From Gamarada debralockiae (Eukaryota; Ascomycota; Leotiomycetes; Helotiales; Hyphodiscaceae), in assembly GCA_002803225.1 (NCBI GenBank), contig NXFV01000472.1:1-64000 (forward strand): DNA of 64,000 nucleotides. The letters run 5' to 3'. Position 1 is the stretch's first letter. Each line of letters starts with the position of its first letter. The position numbers and the translations under genes are program-made. Below, one piece after another: positions 10,442 through 22,289 of the stretch. The notes under the pieces were generated by a model. That model saw only the letters and a program-made list of their open reading frames with translations, made no database searches and had not been told where the DNA came from.

Positions 10442-12225
10442 ATGTCTACCATTCCTTTCCCTCTACTCGCCTTGGGCGCAATAGCTGCTGCCTTCATCGT
10501 GCAATACGCCATATCTAGATATCGGTGGAACAAGAAGTACAAGTTCCCAAACGTGGTTCCCGGCTTGCCAATTCTTGGAAACTCGTTGCAGGTTCCCTTC
10601 CCAGCAGCAGGCATGTGGGGAGTGGAAACAGCCAAAAAATATGGCGAGATGTAAGGCCTCAATTTCCGTTTACCTTCTCCCCGGTCTTTGTCGATACTTA
10701 CTTTTGCCCTCTTTACAGGTACACTTGCTTTCTCGGAGGCAAGTCTCTAGTCTTCCTCAACTCGTCCCGTGTTGTGAACGACCTTATGGAGAAACGAGCT
10801 CCACTCTATGCATCACGTCCATACCGTCCTATGTGTCAAGACATTATGTCTGGCGGCGTACGTATGTTTCTAATGCCGTACTCCGACAGATGGCGTAACC
10901 AGCGGAAAATTATGCATTCGATCCTAAATGGACAGCAAGCGGAGACCAAGTTTGTACCTTACCAGGAACTAGAGGCTAAACAGCTAGTCTATGATTATCT
11001 GCAGGACCCAGAAAAGTTTTACGTGGCCAACCAACGCTTTGCAAATTCCGTCATCATGAGTGTTGTTTTTGGACGGCGGGCAAGCATCGATGATCCTGAG
11101 CTGAAGGCAATCCTCAAAGCAGTTGCGGATCTAGGAGAATATTTGTTCAACCCCATGAAGAATCTCTGTGATGCGTTCCCTTGGCTGGCCAACCTCCCAA
11201 AGCCTCTGCAGTGGTGGAGGCCAGAAGGAGAAGCATACTTTAGAAATGCCATATCGTAAGTTGTCTCCTTTCCCTTCTACAATACCCCTTAATTGATTGC
11301 TAATACATATTTCACAGTATCTATAAGCGTGAATTTGACAAACTCGTTGAGAAGATGGAAAATGGAACCTCGCGCCCTTGTTTCGCTGTCGATGTAGTGC
11401 AAGGAGCAGAGAAAAAACAGTTTCAGATCGGCGAGGATGAGAAGCTATTTGTTTTTAGCACACTTCTTGAAGCTGGTAGCGATACTTCACGTAATGCTAT
11501 TACACAAATGGTTGCGGCTGCAGCAGTCAATCCTGAGTGGGTCAAAACGGCTCGAGTTCAATTGGATAAAGTGTGCGGTGCCAACGCTGAACGACTGCCT
11601 TCGCTCACGGACAGGGATGCCTTGCCGTATATTACAGCAGTGGTAAAGGAGACTCTTCGGTGGCGGCCATTTATCCAGACAGGGGTACCGCATATGCTTA
11701 CACAAGATGATGAATACGAGGGTTACAGATTCCCTGCTGGGACATTGTTTACTTGGAATGCGTACGCCATTGCGCTGAACGAGAATGACTACAAGGATCC
11801 AGAGGAGTTCATGCCGGAACGATTCATGAATGCAGACCTCAAGAACCCTCTCAAAGGACATTGGTCCTTTGGAACGGGTATGCTCTCATCAACTCAGCAC
11901 ACAAGATGGATAACAAGCTGACCAACGATCAAACTAGGTCGCCGCGTCTGCGTGGGCTACAACGTTGCCCAAAACAACATGTGGCTGGCAATGGCATGCC
12001 TGATTTACTGCTTCGATTTTTCAGAGGATCCGGTGAGAGATCATTAGCCGATAAGAGAATGCACATGTTAATCAAGCCTCATAGGACAACCCAATTGATA
12101 CCTTCAACACAAACTGGGAGGAGTGGGCAAAACCACCTTTCAATGTCAAAATCAAGCCCCGCAGCCAAGCACATATCGACCTCATCAAGCGGGTAAGCGT
12201 AGAGCCTCTCAATGCGGACTATTGA
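10442..12225 (+). CDS. Cytochrome P450 monooxygenase
   Basis: A microsomal heme-thiolate monooxygenase of the fungal secondary-metabolism or xenobiotic type. Five exons (10442-10650, 10719-11255, 11318-11877, 11938-12032, 12085-12225) splice in frame to 513 residues, the normal length. The N-terminus has one membrane anchor (residues about 6-24) followed by a proline-rich hinge (PNVVPGLPILGN). Landmarks: the I-helix LLEAGSDTSRN, the K-helix ETLRWRP, the meander PERF, and the heme loop FGTGRRVCVGYN with the axial cysteine. All key residues are intact. Substrate is unknown; the fold resembles the CYP families close to O-methylsterigmatocystin oxidoreductase, but I cannot assign a number. It lies divergent to the dual zinc regulator. 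Confidence 0.93.
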
Positions 12226-12744
12226 TATAGTTTACTCGGTTTGTTAAGGAGATGGGTTTCTCCAGCCCCAACTTCAATACCTTATCTCTTCTTACTCTAG
12301 CTACAATCTTGTGGATGCTGGAGTTGGGATAGCCGCATAAATCACAGAATGATGGACCTCCAGTGCTTAGTATAGCATACTGAAAACTGTTTCAAGAGGA
12401 GATGCAATATTTTCTTGGTATAGCAGAGAGGGTATCTAAGAAGTTCATAAAATCCGCGATTAAACCTTCTATTCTGGGCTGTTCACTATACTCAATTCTA
12501 TCAGAAATAACACTCGACCTGATCTCTTTCTATTTCACTGTAATACAACAATAATTGTATTAGCCTACAAAATGCACTCTATTATAATGTTATTTTATGC
12601 GGCTCTTGTTACCCCTGCCTATGCTTCGCCCGTAAAGCAGTGAATGAGACAATGTTTCCCCCTGAGTTTTCTTGCCCTAATATCAAAAAAAAAAAAATTA
12701 ATAATACAAATAAATTTAATATCATTCTTAGGTTTCTTATTAGT

Positions 12745-12904
12745 CTTGCCCCATGGGGCAAGGAAGTTGTTTGCCTCTAGGTAAGATTTTATTTATTTTT
12801 TTTTTTTTCTGTCCCCATAGGTCAAAGCTTCGCTTATAATGTCGTGGGTTGGCTTTTTGCCCCGTGGTGCAAAGACTCGCTATATATTCGCCCCATGGGG
12901 GCAA
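12745..12904. repeat. Cluster of GC palindromes
   Basis: CTTGCCCCATGGGGCAAG at 12745-12762 is a perfect 18-base palindrome. Diverged versions follow: TTTGCCCCGTGGTGCAAA near 12855 and CGCCCCATGGGGGC at 12890, plus a weaker one near 12812. They are embedded in AT-rich DNA. They resemble subterminal repeats of a DNA transposon or dyad protein-binding sites; neither is proven. Confidence 0.55.
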
Positions 12905-13603
12905 GAGTCTGACCCTAACCCGAGGCACATGACACGTTTTCGCTGTAGTATACAACTACTATTATCTCTCTCCTGTGATGGCTGGCACCATCACCTGACC
13001 TGTTTGCGGCTGGAACTGGTAGATGGTCGTGCAGGGGTCGACCTCAGTACTATAAAAGTCGAGGCTTGCCCTCTTCCTTTCCTTTCCTTCTTTCTATAGC
13101 TTAGTATTTTATAATACACCATGATCTTTGAACTCCGCGCTTCAGACCTTTGCATCGATCCCGCCGTCACATCTCCCTCTACACTAATTCTCTAATATAC
13201 TATGATCCTTCTGCTGCCCTCCAGCTACCCGTGGCTATTTATAGTAACTGTGTTAGTTATGTGTTCGCTTGTCCTACTTCTAGATTACTATATTAGTAGG
13301 TAAGACTAATTCTTGATAATCAGACAGTAGTAATACACAGATAGCTTAATTTTGTATAGATGATACACAGGGAGTGTGACAGTTCTGGCGAATGTGACCT
13401 GATCGTGCTGCCTACACGTGAGTGACTCGCCTGTGTACTAGCGCGTCCTAGAGTTATATTAGACTTAATGTACTTATAGAACCTTTTCTCCTTGTTGATA
13501 ATTCTAAGAACAGAGAGTGCTGCTTGATTTGCATTGCTTGACTGCCCACTGTCACAGGTAGCTTGCATCTGTGCTAGTGAAACACAGGTAGCTTATATCT
13601 GCA

Positions 13604-13657
13604 CAGATGGCTTACAGATGGCTTACAGATGGCTTACAGATAGCTTACAGATAGCTT
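13604..13657. repeat. 11-base minisatellite, five units
   Basis: CAGATGGCTTA occurs three times head to tail, followed by CAGATAGCTTA and a final partial unit. Related single units (CACAGGTAGCTT) lie just upstream at 13553 and 13583. Confidence 0.85.
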
Positions 13658-15660
13658 GTACCTGTACAGACGATCTACTTCCGACTATATAAGCCACTAT
13701 CTGATCAGTTAGTCTAGTATCCGATGGATAATCTCGTATCCGAAAGCCATATAGATCTAGATATAATAACCCTCCTGTACTCTAGTTAGATTAGCATCTC
13801 CAGCTGAAATTCAATCATTTTTTTACTACTACTTAATTAAGCCTCACAGTTAGCTATACACCTTACCTTTTTCGTCTTAGCGTCGCCATCACATGCTACT
13901 TAACCTTCATAGCCAACAATATTCATGCACAAGACGCAGAGTGGGATTTGGACAATTTGGAGGTGAATTGTCTTATTTTTTTTTTTGATTTGTGAACAGC
14001 TTTAATATTTTGTCCTATAGTCCTTGGTTTGATATCGTGACATATATGAGCAAGGTTATTAGATGTACTCCCCAAAGTGGGAACGCTATGTACTGTACAA
14101 ATAGCCGGGAGTCATGGACAAATAGCCCAACCCAAAAAATTGACCGAGTACAGTAGGAATGCTTGACTTCTGCAACACACGTGCAATACGATTGAACCAC
14201 TCCAGCCATTGTATCAGTATCTACACAGTTCGACATAAAGATTCCTCTGATTACTAATGTTTGTAGAAGGGTTCTGAAACTCTAGAGTTAATTGTGTGAG
14301 TTTGGGTGGCGGCTCTACTAGGCGTGCTATGAAACAGCCAAAAGCCACCAGGGAAATTTGTGGAAACGTCGGATTACGCCGTTGCCATGATGAGGCCACT
14401 CGGCGCACAAGTGTATGCACAATTGTATCGCAGCGTTATTAAAATATTCTAATTCAAATTGTAAGTTACCTTCATGATAGTCACCACTGATTAACTTTAT
14501 ATTTAGGCAAGTTTGAGTTTAGGAGATAAATTCATTGATAATAATAACCACCACTAGGACTGACAAGTCAAGAAAAGTTAGTTACTGGTTGTCCCCCTTG
14601 CAAACTCTCGGTCAACGAGGTCCCTGTTAACCACGCAGCTGGTACAGCAACACGACCGCTGAAACTACAGGCTCTTAGCTCCAGTTCTACAGGGCATCCG
14701 GCCTGTAATATCCACTGTAACCTGACTTCCGTCAGACTCTTCCGCCTGTATTCCGTTGCTGGGCGACAACACACCGACGCCACGACGATCACGGTCTCTA
14801 TCTTACAAGAGCTAGGACTTCTGAACTGATTGAACCTCTCTGCGGAGACTGTACCAGACATCTCTAACGTCAGCATCGCACAGACTTTTATCAATAGCGA
14901 GACGGTAGGCGTTCGTCGGTGTCATACAGAGTTGTAATTGTCATACGACCATCACACGACTGAGAATTGACAAGCCAATAAAACTTATGTATTCTTATTC
15001 AAGGGCTTTCAGGATCTCGACACGTCTGATGAATTGTGCGCAGCAAAGGGTTAAAGTTGTATCAAAAAGCCTATAGTAGGTGGATAGGTGATAGGCGGGG
15101 TATGGGGAAATTGTGGAGTAACTAACCAAGCCACAGCGTAGCATGAGTCGACTGATGACTCCTCGAAACCATCACCTCGTTTCAAGTATTGGAACAATTG
15201 TCACCTTCCTAACTTAGCTAGGAGGGCTGTGAGAAGCAGAGAACATGCGGAACAACCCGAAACGCGACTGCTTTAGGTTCCCGATGATTGTCACTACCCC
15301 GCTCGCGCCACACTTTCATGGCCTGTCAGGAACGCCCTCAGGAACGCCTCTGCCTGATTTTCAGGATGAAAGGTTGATGGATGAGGCAATTTAGTGAGAA
15401 GGCACCATTACTCTTCAGGAAGGTGGATAAAACCGTTGCTAAATCCCCCTCCATTAATCGGAACCCAGCTCGCTGTCTCAAACGAAGATGATCATGCAGG
15501 GGAAAAATGGGTGGGCCAATCGGCCGGGACCTCAAGTGAAAATCTGAGACTGCGATTTTCTCTCGTTCGCCTCAGCTTTCGTCAACCAAGTGCTAAAATA
15601 ATCCTGTTTTCGCTTTATGATTTCTCTACGGCTGCTTATTCTAATTCACTATCTAGCATC

Positions 15661-16931
15661 ATGACTTCTACAGCAGATTTCAAGCTTGCGGGCGCGGCTG
15701 CTGGGTTCACAATAGGCTTTGGCATCCTGACAGTTTGGGAGGCCATCAAGCAGACCAAAGCTGTGAGGTATCCACTTCGAAGCCACTACGTCTATATGAT
15801 ATGGGGAGAAATTCTGGTAAATCTTGGGATGGGGATCATTGCATGGTTACTCTTGAACGGAGTAGTCGTTCCTACGTATGCCTTTCACTTCGAGTTTCTG
15901 TCGGATTGATTCTAATTATATTAAAATAGTGTCCCAGTCCTTTTCGTGGCTCTCCTTCTATGGGTTTTCGAAATTCAGCTCCTGATGCAGATTATCATTA
16001 ACCGAACTGCTATCATTGTTGATGACCTTCGTCTGCTAGCTAAAATTAAAGTATTTGTTCATATTCTACGTTGCTTGGTCACATACTTACTGGTTTAACA
16101 GTGGGGAACTGCAGTCATCATCAGTATTATTCAAATCATTGTATTCTGCATCTGGATCCCGACGCATTCTTACCATCCTCCTAGCCCAATGTACGCCTGC
16201 AAGTCTTGAGGTTGAAATAGTCATTAACAACTTGCAGGTTTGGTAAGATAAACAAGTACTGGGATCCGACGTCCAAATCCCTTATTTGCGTTATCGATGC
16301 TGCTTTAAATTACTATTTCATTCGGAGCGTTAAAGAGCGACTTGTCAAATACCACGGATTAGTCAAATATGCTCCCCTTGTTACCTTCAATACACGTTTA
16401 CTAGTTGTCTCGGTGTCCATGGATGTAAGTATTCAACGCCTTCTCGTTTCTGTGCGGGCAAAGTTACCAACTGCTCTTCTCAAGGTCATGCTCATTGGTC
16501 TCATGTTCCTCCCAAACGGAATGGTCTACACACAATTTCACCCCGTCGCATACATGGTCAAGCTCAACATTGAAATGACCATGGCCTCGCTCATCAAGAA
16601 ATTAGCTCAAGCCTCCATATCCGAGCGCGACGGCGTAGGTCCATATCACGATCATGTGGCCTGGGATGGTTCCAACAACAATAACGGTGGGCAATCCATA
16701 AAATCTAGCAACCTCTCCAAGGTCGGAAAGGAGTTAAACGGGAGCGTCGAGCTCGATGATTACCATGTTCATAAGAAAACAGTGGCAAGTGTCATACATG
16801 AGGAGATTCCATCCATTGATGGGGAGAGCCTTACGGATCAGAGCACTTTTTGCAATAGGTTTGATCAGCGACCGCAAGAGAGGAGCATATCGAAGGGGCA
16901 GAGCGATGATGAGATCTCTTTGCGTCCTTGA
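15661..16931 (+). CDS. Fungal multi-pass membrane protein of unknown function
   Basis: A conserved fungal integral membrane protein with no assigned function. Splicing four introns (about 15874-15930, 16051-16101, 16189-16239 and 16427-16484) gives one frame of roughly 350 residues. I see about six or seven hydrophobic helices: the first near AGAAAGFTIGFGILTVWEAI, the next IWGEILVNLGMGIIAWLLL, then VLFVALLLWVFEIQLLM, WGTAVIISIIQIIVFCIW, a pair around SLICVIDAALNYYF, and VMLIGLMFLPNGMVY. The C-terminal tail is hydrophilic, rich in Ser, Asn and Asp. The pattern resembles a seven-helix receptor-like family found in many ascomycetes, but a signalling role is only a guess. It is intact and isolated between repeat-rich stretches. 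Confidence 0.8.
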
Positions 16932-17231
16932 GGATTGGTGCTGGTGCTTAACGTTTGGATTTAATGAGGAGATACCCGGGCGTGCATTCAGGAAATATTT
17001 GGTTTTGTTTTTGGTCGTATGCAATTCAAGGTTGGGTCACCCGGTCACTGAGATTTAACAAGATGAAGCCTATCGAAAATAGTCTCTAGGTTATTCCTTT
17101 GATTTTGGACATACTGTCTATTCTACTGAAACGCCAAGATGATCGAAGGACTAGTCATTTGGGTGGGTCATTATAAGTGGAAAACTCTTTGCAGGTGTGT
17201 ATTGTTTGTACAAATCAGCGCCGGTGAGTGT
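16932..17231. other. Intergenic, no gene recognised
   Basis: About 300 bases between the membrane-protein stop and the P450 relic. No frame or motif stands out. Confidence 0.4.
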
Positions 17232-18098
17232 TCAGCAATTTTACCGCTTTTAGTCTAGCTCGTAGTGGGGGATGAACATTGGTTCGAAATCTTTGGGATC
17301 GCACCGGCCGCTGTTGTGTCTCGATTGTAGTCGACATAGTGAGTGCACGGCGGTGCATTCTTACTCCCACAATATTGAATAAGAGTATCGGTCTGAAGAA
17401 CACCATGTGCAAGGTTTTGATGGAGAAGTTGACAGCAGTACACCCGGGAGCTCCAGCACCAAAAGAGAAGTGATAGGGTGGTGGGGCCTCGAACTTGCTG
17501 TCCTTCTCAAGCCAGTGCTCAGGACGGAACTTGTCCGCATCTGGTCCATATTTGGATTTCTCTAGAAATAATACATTAGCACAAGCATGCGAATGAGTAG
17601 AGAAGTGCGAGTTCACTTACAGTGATCTGTGGCTTAAGCGTTCACGTAAAACAAGGAGTCCTTTGGGAATGATAGATCCGTTGTTCGTGAATTCCTGGTA
17701 TGTCTGGTGTGAGGGCAGAATATTCAAGGGCTGATAGAATCACAAGATCTCTTGCACAAATGCCACAATGTTTTGCACTCTCTCCTCGTCCACACAATGT
17801 TGAAATGCATTCTCAGTACTCCCATACGCCCTCATGATACTATCGTAGGCTCGCTCCTGAATCGGCTGTCCTTCAGGGCTAGGAATAAGACGAATCCCTA
17901 TGATTGCTGTTGAAAAGACATTCTCGAATCCACCAAGCATGAGTCCTCCCAAGATGGTTCGGATATCATCTACGTGGTTCATAAGTCAGCCTTCGGAACT
18001 CATATGTGATGCGAGGAGAAATTTACGTGTCGTAAGTTTCTCTTCGGCGTCTACCAGCAGTCTCAAGCAACGCATGCCTCTTCTTTTCTAATCCCTAC
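17232..18098 (-). pseudogene. Cytochrome P450 relic, C-terminal part
   Basis: Remains of a P450 related to fungal trichodiene-oxygenase-like families. The I-helix zone reads LGGLMLGGFENVFSTAIIG, followed by an E/K-helix region ending IVAFVQEIL, a stretch with NNGSIIPKGLLVLRE, then YGPDADKFRPEHWLEKD and the heme loop HFSFGAGAPGCTAVN, which keeps the cysteine. The sequence between EIL and the NNGS stretch (ExxR helix) is missing. The last 60 codons change frame: THYVDYNRDT lies in one frame and DPKDFEPMFIPHYELD in another. The 5' part is cut at 18098 by the solo LTR at 18099. It is clearly non-functional and unrelated in detail to the intact P450 at 10.4 kb. Confidence 0.8.
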
Positions 18099-18397
18099 TG
18101 TTGATAGGTCCAGAAAGTACAGTGATATCTGGGGTTCGGGATTAACCGCTGGGACTTATTATCAGGTGTTGGTTACCAGGTGTTGGTTATCAGGTGTTGG
18201 TTATCGGGTGTTGGTTATGAAGCGCTAGTTGTCAGGTGCTAGTTATCGGAATTGACTAAATAGCTAGAACCAAGTTGTAGATATAGGGGAAGAGATGTAC
18301 TCTGGAAGAAAGGGTAGAGATTTTCGAATCAAAGCTCTGGAAGCCTATTTTGGACTAGCGCCATATACACAACAGTATTAGGGTACTCATAACAATA
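18099..18397 (-). mobile_element. Solo LTR, family B (299 bp)
   Basis: On the plus strand it begins TGTTGATAGGTCC and ends CTCATAACAATA, the mirror of a TGTTGTTATGAG..CCTATCAACA LTR (the outer base pair has mutated). The 5-base target duplicate CCTAC is perfect (18094-18098 and 18398-18402). It contains a run of about seven 14-base units (GGTGTTGGTTATCA type) at 18162-18245. It is homologous to the opposite-strand copy at 19183-19431 and to the 23 bases at the left edge. It truncates the P450 relic. Confidence 0.9.
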
Positions 18398-19047
18398 CCT
18401 ACGTTTTCTCGAGCCTCATCAACTAGCTTCGCCAGCCATTTGCCTTTCTTACGACACAAGTAAAACTTAGAATGATATTATAAAAGCAATTAGATCTTAA
18501 GGTATAAGCTTTAATTACTAGTGACTATATTGTATAGACAAGGATTCTGAGCTAAAGAAAGAAAAAGAGAAAAAGAGCTGAAAGGAGAAGATATATCTAG
18601 ATCCTTAGCTTGCACTAACAGTAATAAGGCCATAAGTTGTTCCCATAGTCACTTAGGTAGTTTTGACAATTGTAAATGTCAGGAATTGCTTATGTAACTG
18701 CTGCGCTACTGCAATGTTGAATTATAAGGAGACTAGGAGAACTGTATCACTCGCTTCATCGTTCAACAATGCACTCGTACTATCAATGAGGAAGCCCCAG
18801 CTCATCAAGCTCATGAATCTAACGTCTCTACTGTGTGCCGTCACTATTTCCATAACCGTTCTGGCCTCCTAGCAGTAAAGCCTGCAGTGCCTGTGGTTTT
18901 CGGCGTTAATTCCTTCAGAGCCATCAAAATGTACAGACCAAGTTGTTAGAACAGTCATTGGCAGTAGAGAGAGTGGCGCCTATCATCGTCAGTTCCCTTA
19001 ATTGAAGAGTGAGTATCAGAACTTTGCTTACAAAGGCAATGTCCAGC
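18398..19047. other. Intergenic, no gene recognised
   Basis: AT-rich spacer between the family B LTR and the detached last exon of the chitosanase. The small plus-strand open frame at 18663-18872 has no family features. Confidence 0.4.
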
Positions 19048-20518
19048 CTAAGCACAGCCTCCACAAGTACCGCTGATACAATTAAGGGCGCCATCGCAAT
19101 TATCTGCAGTTGTGCAGATGACACCTGAAGCAATAATTAAGGAGTTTGATTAGAAGTCAGATAATGGGCTCAAACATACCAGTGTTGTTATGAGAACCCT
19201 GATACTGAGGGGCATATGGCGTTAGTCCAAAATAGGCTTCAAAAGCTTCAGTTCAAAATCTCTACACCCCCTTCCTACATAATTCAACCCTTCTGTTATA
19301 TCTACAGCTTGATACAGCTTATTCCTGTTGCCTGTCCCGATAGCTAGTTGCCTGTACCGATATCTTGTTGCCTATGCCGATAGCCTGCTGCCTATCCCTA
19401 GATATCACCGTACCTCCTAGACCTATCAACAACCAGCACAGTTTCCAGTCCAGGAGCAAGGCGTGCAGGGTAAAGATGATCCAGAAGCTGTCGTTGCAGA
19501 AGTTGTGCGACCTCCACTACCACCAATCCGAGCGACTAACTTGTCGCCGAGAGACTTGATGCTGTCTTCGAAATCGCTGGCTGAGCCGGCATTCCAAGCT
19601 GCACCATAGGCACCCGGCACGGCGTCACTACCGGTAAAGGCGATATACAAGACATCTGTGGCATCGTGCCCATTATTTCCTTCAAATCTAGAGTCAGCAC
19701 TGCTAGATCGAGAGATTTGAACACTTTAAAACTTTCAAGACATTCGAATAGGGAATGACGGAAAACGCGATTCTACATACCATTCACGCTAGTTCCGAAG
19801 CACAATGTTGCCATTGAGATCGAAGCCTCGCCGATGACAGCTTTAGGCCCGTCATCACCATTTTCATCTCCCCAAATTCCATAGAACTATAATGACATGT
19901 TAGCGAATGATAGGACTTGTCAAGGAATAAAAGAACCTTTGAGATTCGGGATAGTTCATACCAATTTTCCATTACAAACCACGGCCATTACACTCAGAGG
20001 TTTGACCCCTACACTTGTTGGGTCGAAGTTTACGTATCCACTCTTTGTTCCAGTATTCCCAAAGACGACATATGGATGAACGAAGGCATTCAAGTCCTTG
20101 ACTCCTTTCTTATAGCCGGCCACAGTATCTTTGAAAGAAGTTTGACTTTGGGTGTCACTTGAAGAGCCACAACGTCCATCGTCGCCAGCTCCACCTTGAA
20201 TGCCGTCGCAGTCGATGTCCATATCAGCTAGGCTGCCGCTAGTTCCTTGCAGATAGACGACGCCATAATCATTGAGATGGTCACCGCAGTAAGAGAAAGC
20301 TGGATGGAATTAATTTTGGTTAACTTAGAGAGAAACATAGCATACTTACTGTTTGCACTACTATCGGTGGCATAGAAGCCCCCTTTGAGCTGCTTGCTGC
20401 ACGAACCAGCTGCTTTGACACTATTGTACAAACTTTGGACATTGCTTGGTACAGAGTAGGCTGTACATGTTCGGAGAGCAAGGAGTCCGGTAAGGGCAAT
20501 GAGGCTAGGAGAAATCAT
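19048..20518 (-). CDS. Secreted GH75 chitosanase, last exon cut off by an LTR
   Basis: An extracellular endo-chitosanase that hydrolyses chitosan. It starts at 20518 with a signal peptide ([16 protein letters not shown]). Four or five short introns connect [20 protein letters not shown], the catalytic region [16 protein letters not shown] with [12 protein letters not shown] (catalytic Asp), [39 protein letters not shown] (catalytic Glu) and [12 protein letters not shown]. The C-terminus is a serine/glycine linker followed by a cysteine-rich tail, [10 protein letters not shown] 249-base solo LTR sits exactly at the next splice donor, so translation now ends CAGC-stop within the LTR. The lost final exon is still readable at 19048-19124: [20 protein letters not shown] before a TAG. 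The catalytic domain is intact; only the Cys-rich module is affected. Confidence 0.88.
19183..19431 (+). mobile_element. Solo LTR, family B (249 bp), in the chitosanase gene
   Basis: It starts TGTTGTTATGAGAACCC and ends GACCTATCAACA, with perfect TGTTG/CAACA ends. The 5-base target duplicate is ACCAG (19178-19182 and 19432-19436), exact. Its first 85 bases and last 35 bases match the copy at 18099-18397; the middle carries different tandem units (GTTGCCTGTCCCGATAGC type). It lies antisense to the chitosanase gene at an exon/intron border. Confidence 0.93.
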
Positions 20519-22289
20519 AATGGGATTTTTTTGGAAAGCGCTTTGAAGATGTCAACGATCTGAAATGATGCCGAGATATTAAGGTAGAAAAATTTTCGAC
20601 AACTGTATGATGAGGGATATTTCTAAATGATTTAGGGATATTGATGCCCCTTATATAGCATCACCCTACTAAGGCAGAGCTGCAGGCTGAAGATCTTACA
20701 GGTTGCGGTAACACATCCCAACTCTAATTTAATGACCAATTCGGTACCTGAAACGTTAAGCAAGGACCACTTAAAATTTTGTACCCTTTTCGAAATTCAT
20801 GATATCAAACAACATCCACTCCCTCCTGGAAATTGCACCTCAGGTAGACATTTAGGTAATATGAACATAGGAAACACATTTGTGTACATAGGGTGCTAAT
20901 TGCCGCAATTCACGATCCCGAATACGAGCTTTTGTCAAGCTAGTATGACGGCCACGGGCACATTGCACAAAAACAGTCAAGACACTGCTAGGAACTTTAG
21001 AAAGCGATGCCACCTTCCTAAACAAAATAAACTTCAGAAATTTCAGCAACTTCCTCTTCAAAATAGCCCTACGTCGAAAAGAGCTAGCCTAGAATCCCCT
21101 TCATCACCCTACAAATGAGTGGTGTTAGATTACCCACATATACACGCAATTTAGATTAAGGCTTAATAAAGTAACAAATATACGATAGGCTGTACACTCG
21201 ATCCCACAACCATGCAACTGCAACTCTAATAGGGCCAAAGGAATGTTAGCGAAATGACGATTGGCGAGACACTTAGAGATGAACTGGTCCCAAAGGAGTC
21301 GGTCGCAACGGCCGAGAGACTGTCATCTGCCGTGTCATGCGGGCTCCATCTAAATTAAATAAGTTGGATTTACTTTCGGATCTGTTTTTGTAGTCTTCGA
21401 TTGCTTCACTTAGGAACGGGAAGACGTCGTTTGAAAAATTTCCGAGGTTCCAGGCCTCCATGGGTGTGAGGAGAAAGGAAATGTTTCAACCCAGGTCCCA
21501 AGTCTCCGCCGATAGCCAAATGGACTCTTTAGTTTCAGCGGCAAAAACTTTTACACAGCCACTCGAAGTGCCGATATAAGAGCTTAGCAAATGCAAGGCT
21601 GACTATGTGAGGTTGTAAATTTGACTTCTTCAATGATCTCAAACTTGTGTGGCTCCTTCCTCAACAGCCTTTACACCTCGCCTTCCATTAATCCTTGAAC
21701 TAAATATGTACCAACCAAAACAAATTGTTTCTTCTCTTTTCTCAAAGTTACAGGAAACTGACGCCCTTTAACGCACAAAAATTTTTACCCAACCTCGCCT
21801 CAGAAGACCCAATGCCAAGATAGCTGTCCCTGGCATAGAAAAATCCTTCTCCTGTTTACATTGTTCCAAAGAGTACCTAAAAGTTTAGTATACGCCGCAA
21901 GGTCTCCATACAACACCTGGTTTGCGTCTTTCCATGGTCAAACTCTTTTCTCCCCCCTCCCCCCCCAAAAAAGAAACCTCTCGGAAATGGTCTTCGTAAA
22001 GTTATCGTCCGTAGCCAACCACAACACCGTCAAGTTCTTCTGGCATCACCCATAAAATTCCAGGTAAAAGTTGTCCTCTCTCACGCACGCTGCTCTGAGG
22101 CTGAAAATGCATCCGCTGAGTCGTCAATTTTTCTATTATGAACCAGTGGGGCTTTCTCGTCTAGCACTAGACGTAAGGTGGTTTGAAGAATTGGAATTCC
22201 GGTGCGGTATGGCTGGTCTCCATATTTGATCAAACATTCCTTGGAAAGCCTCCAAGCCCTCTCAGCTACTGAAGGCGTATCTACTACAT
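20519..22289. other. Gene-poor region
   Basis: The first 200 bases should be the chitosanase promoter. A minus-strand frame at 21273-21461 (MEAWNLGNFSNDVFPFLSEA) looks compositionally like coding sequence but matches nothing I know. The remainder carries no clear gene. Confidence 0.4.

Larger units (their letters stand above)
12226..15660. other. Gene-poor region with repeats
   Basis: About 3.4 kb without a credible gene. It holds poly-A/T tracts near 12690 and 12790, a palindrome array (12745-12904), an 11-base minisatellite (13604-13657) and AT-rich stretches. A minus-strand open frame at 14568-14894 has no motif that I recognise. It could be old transposon remnants. Confidence 0.5.
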
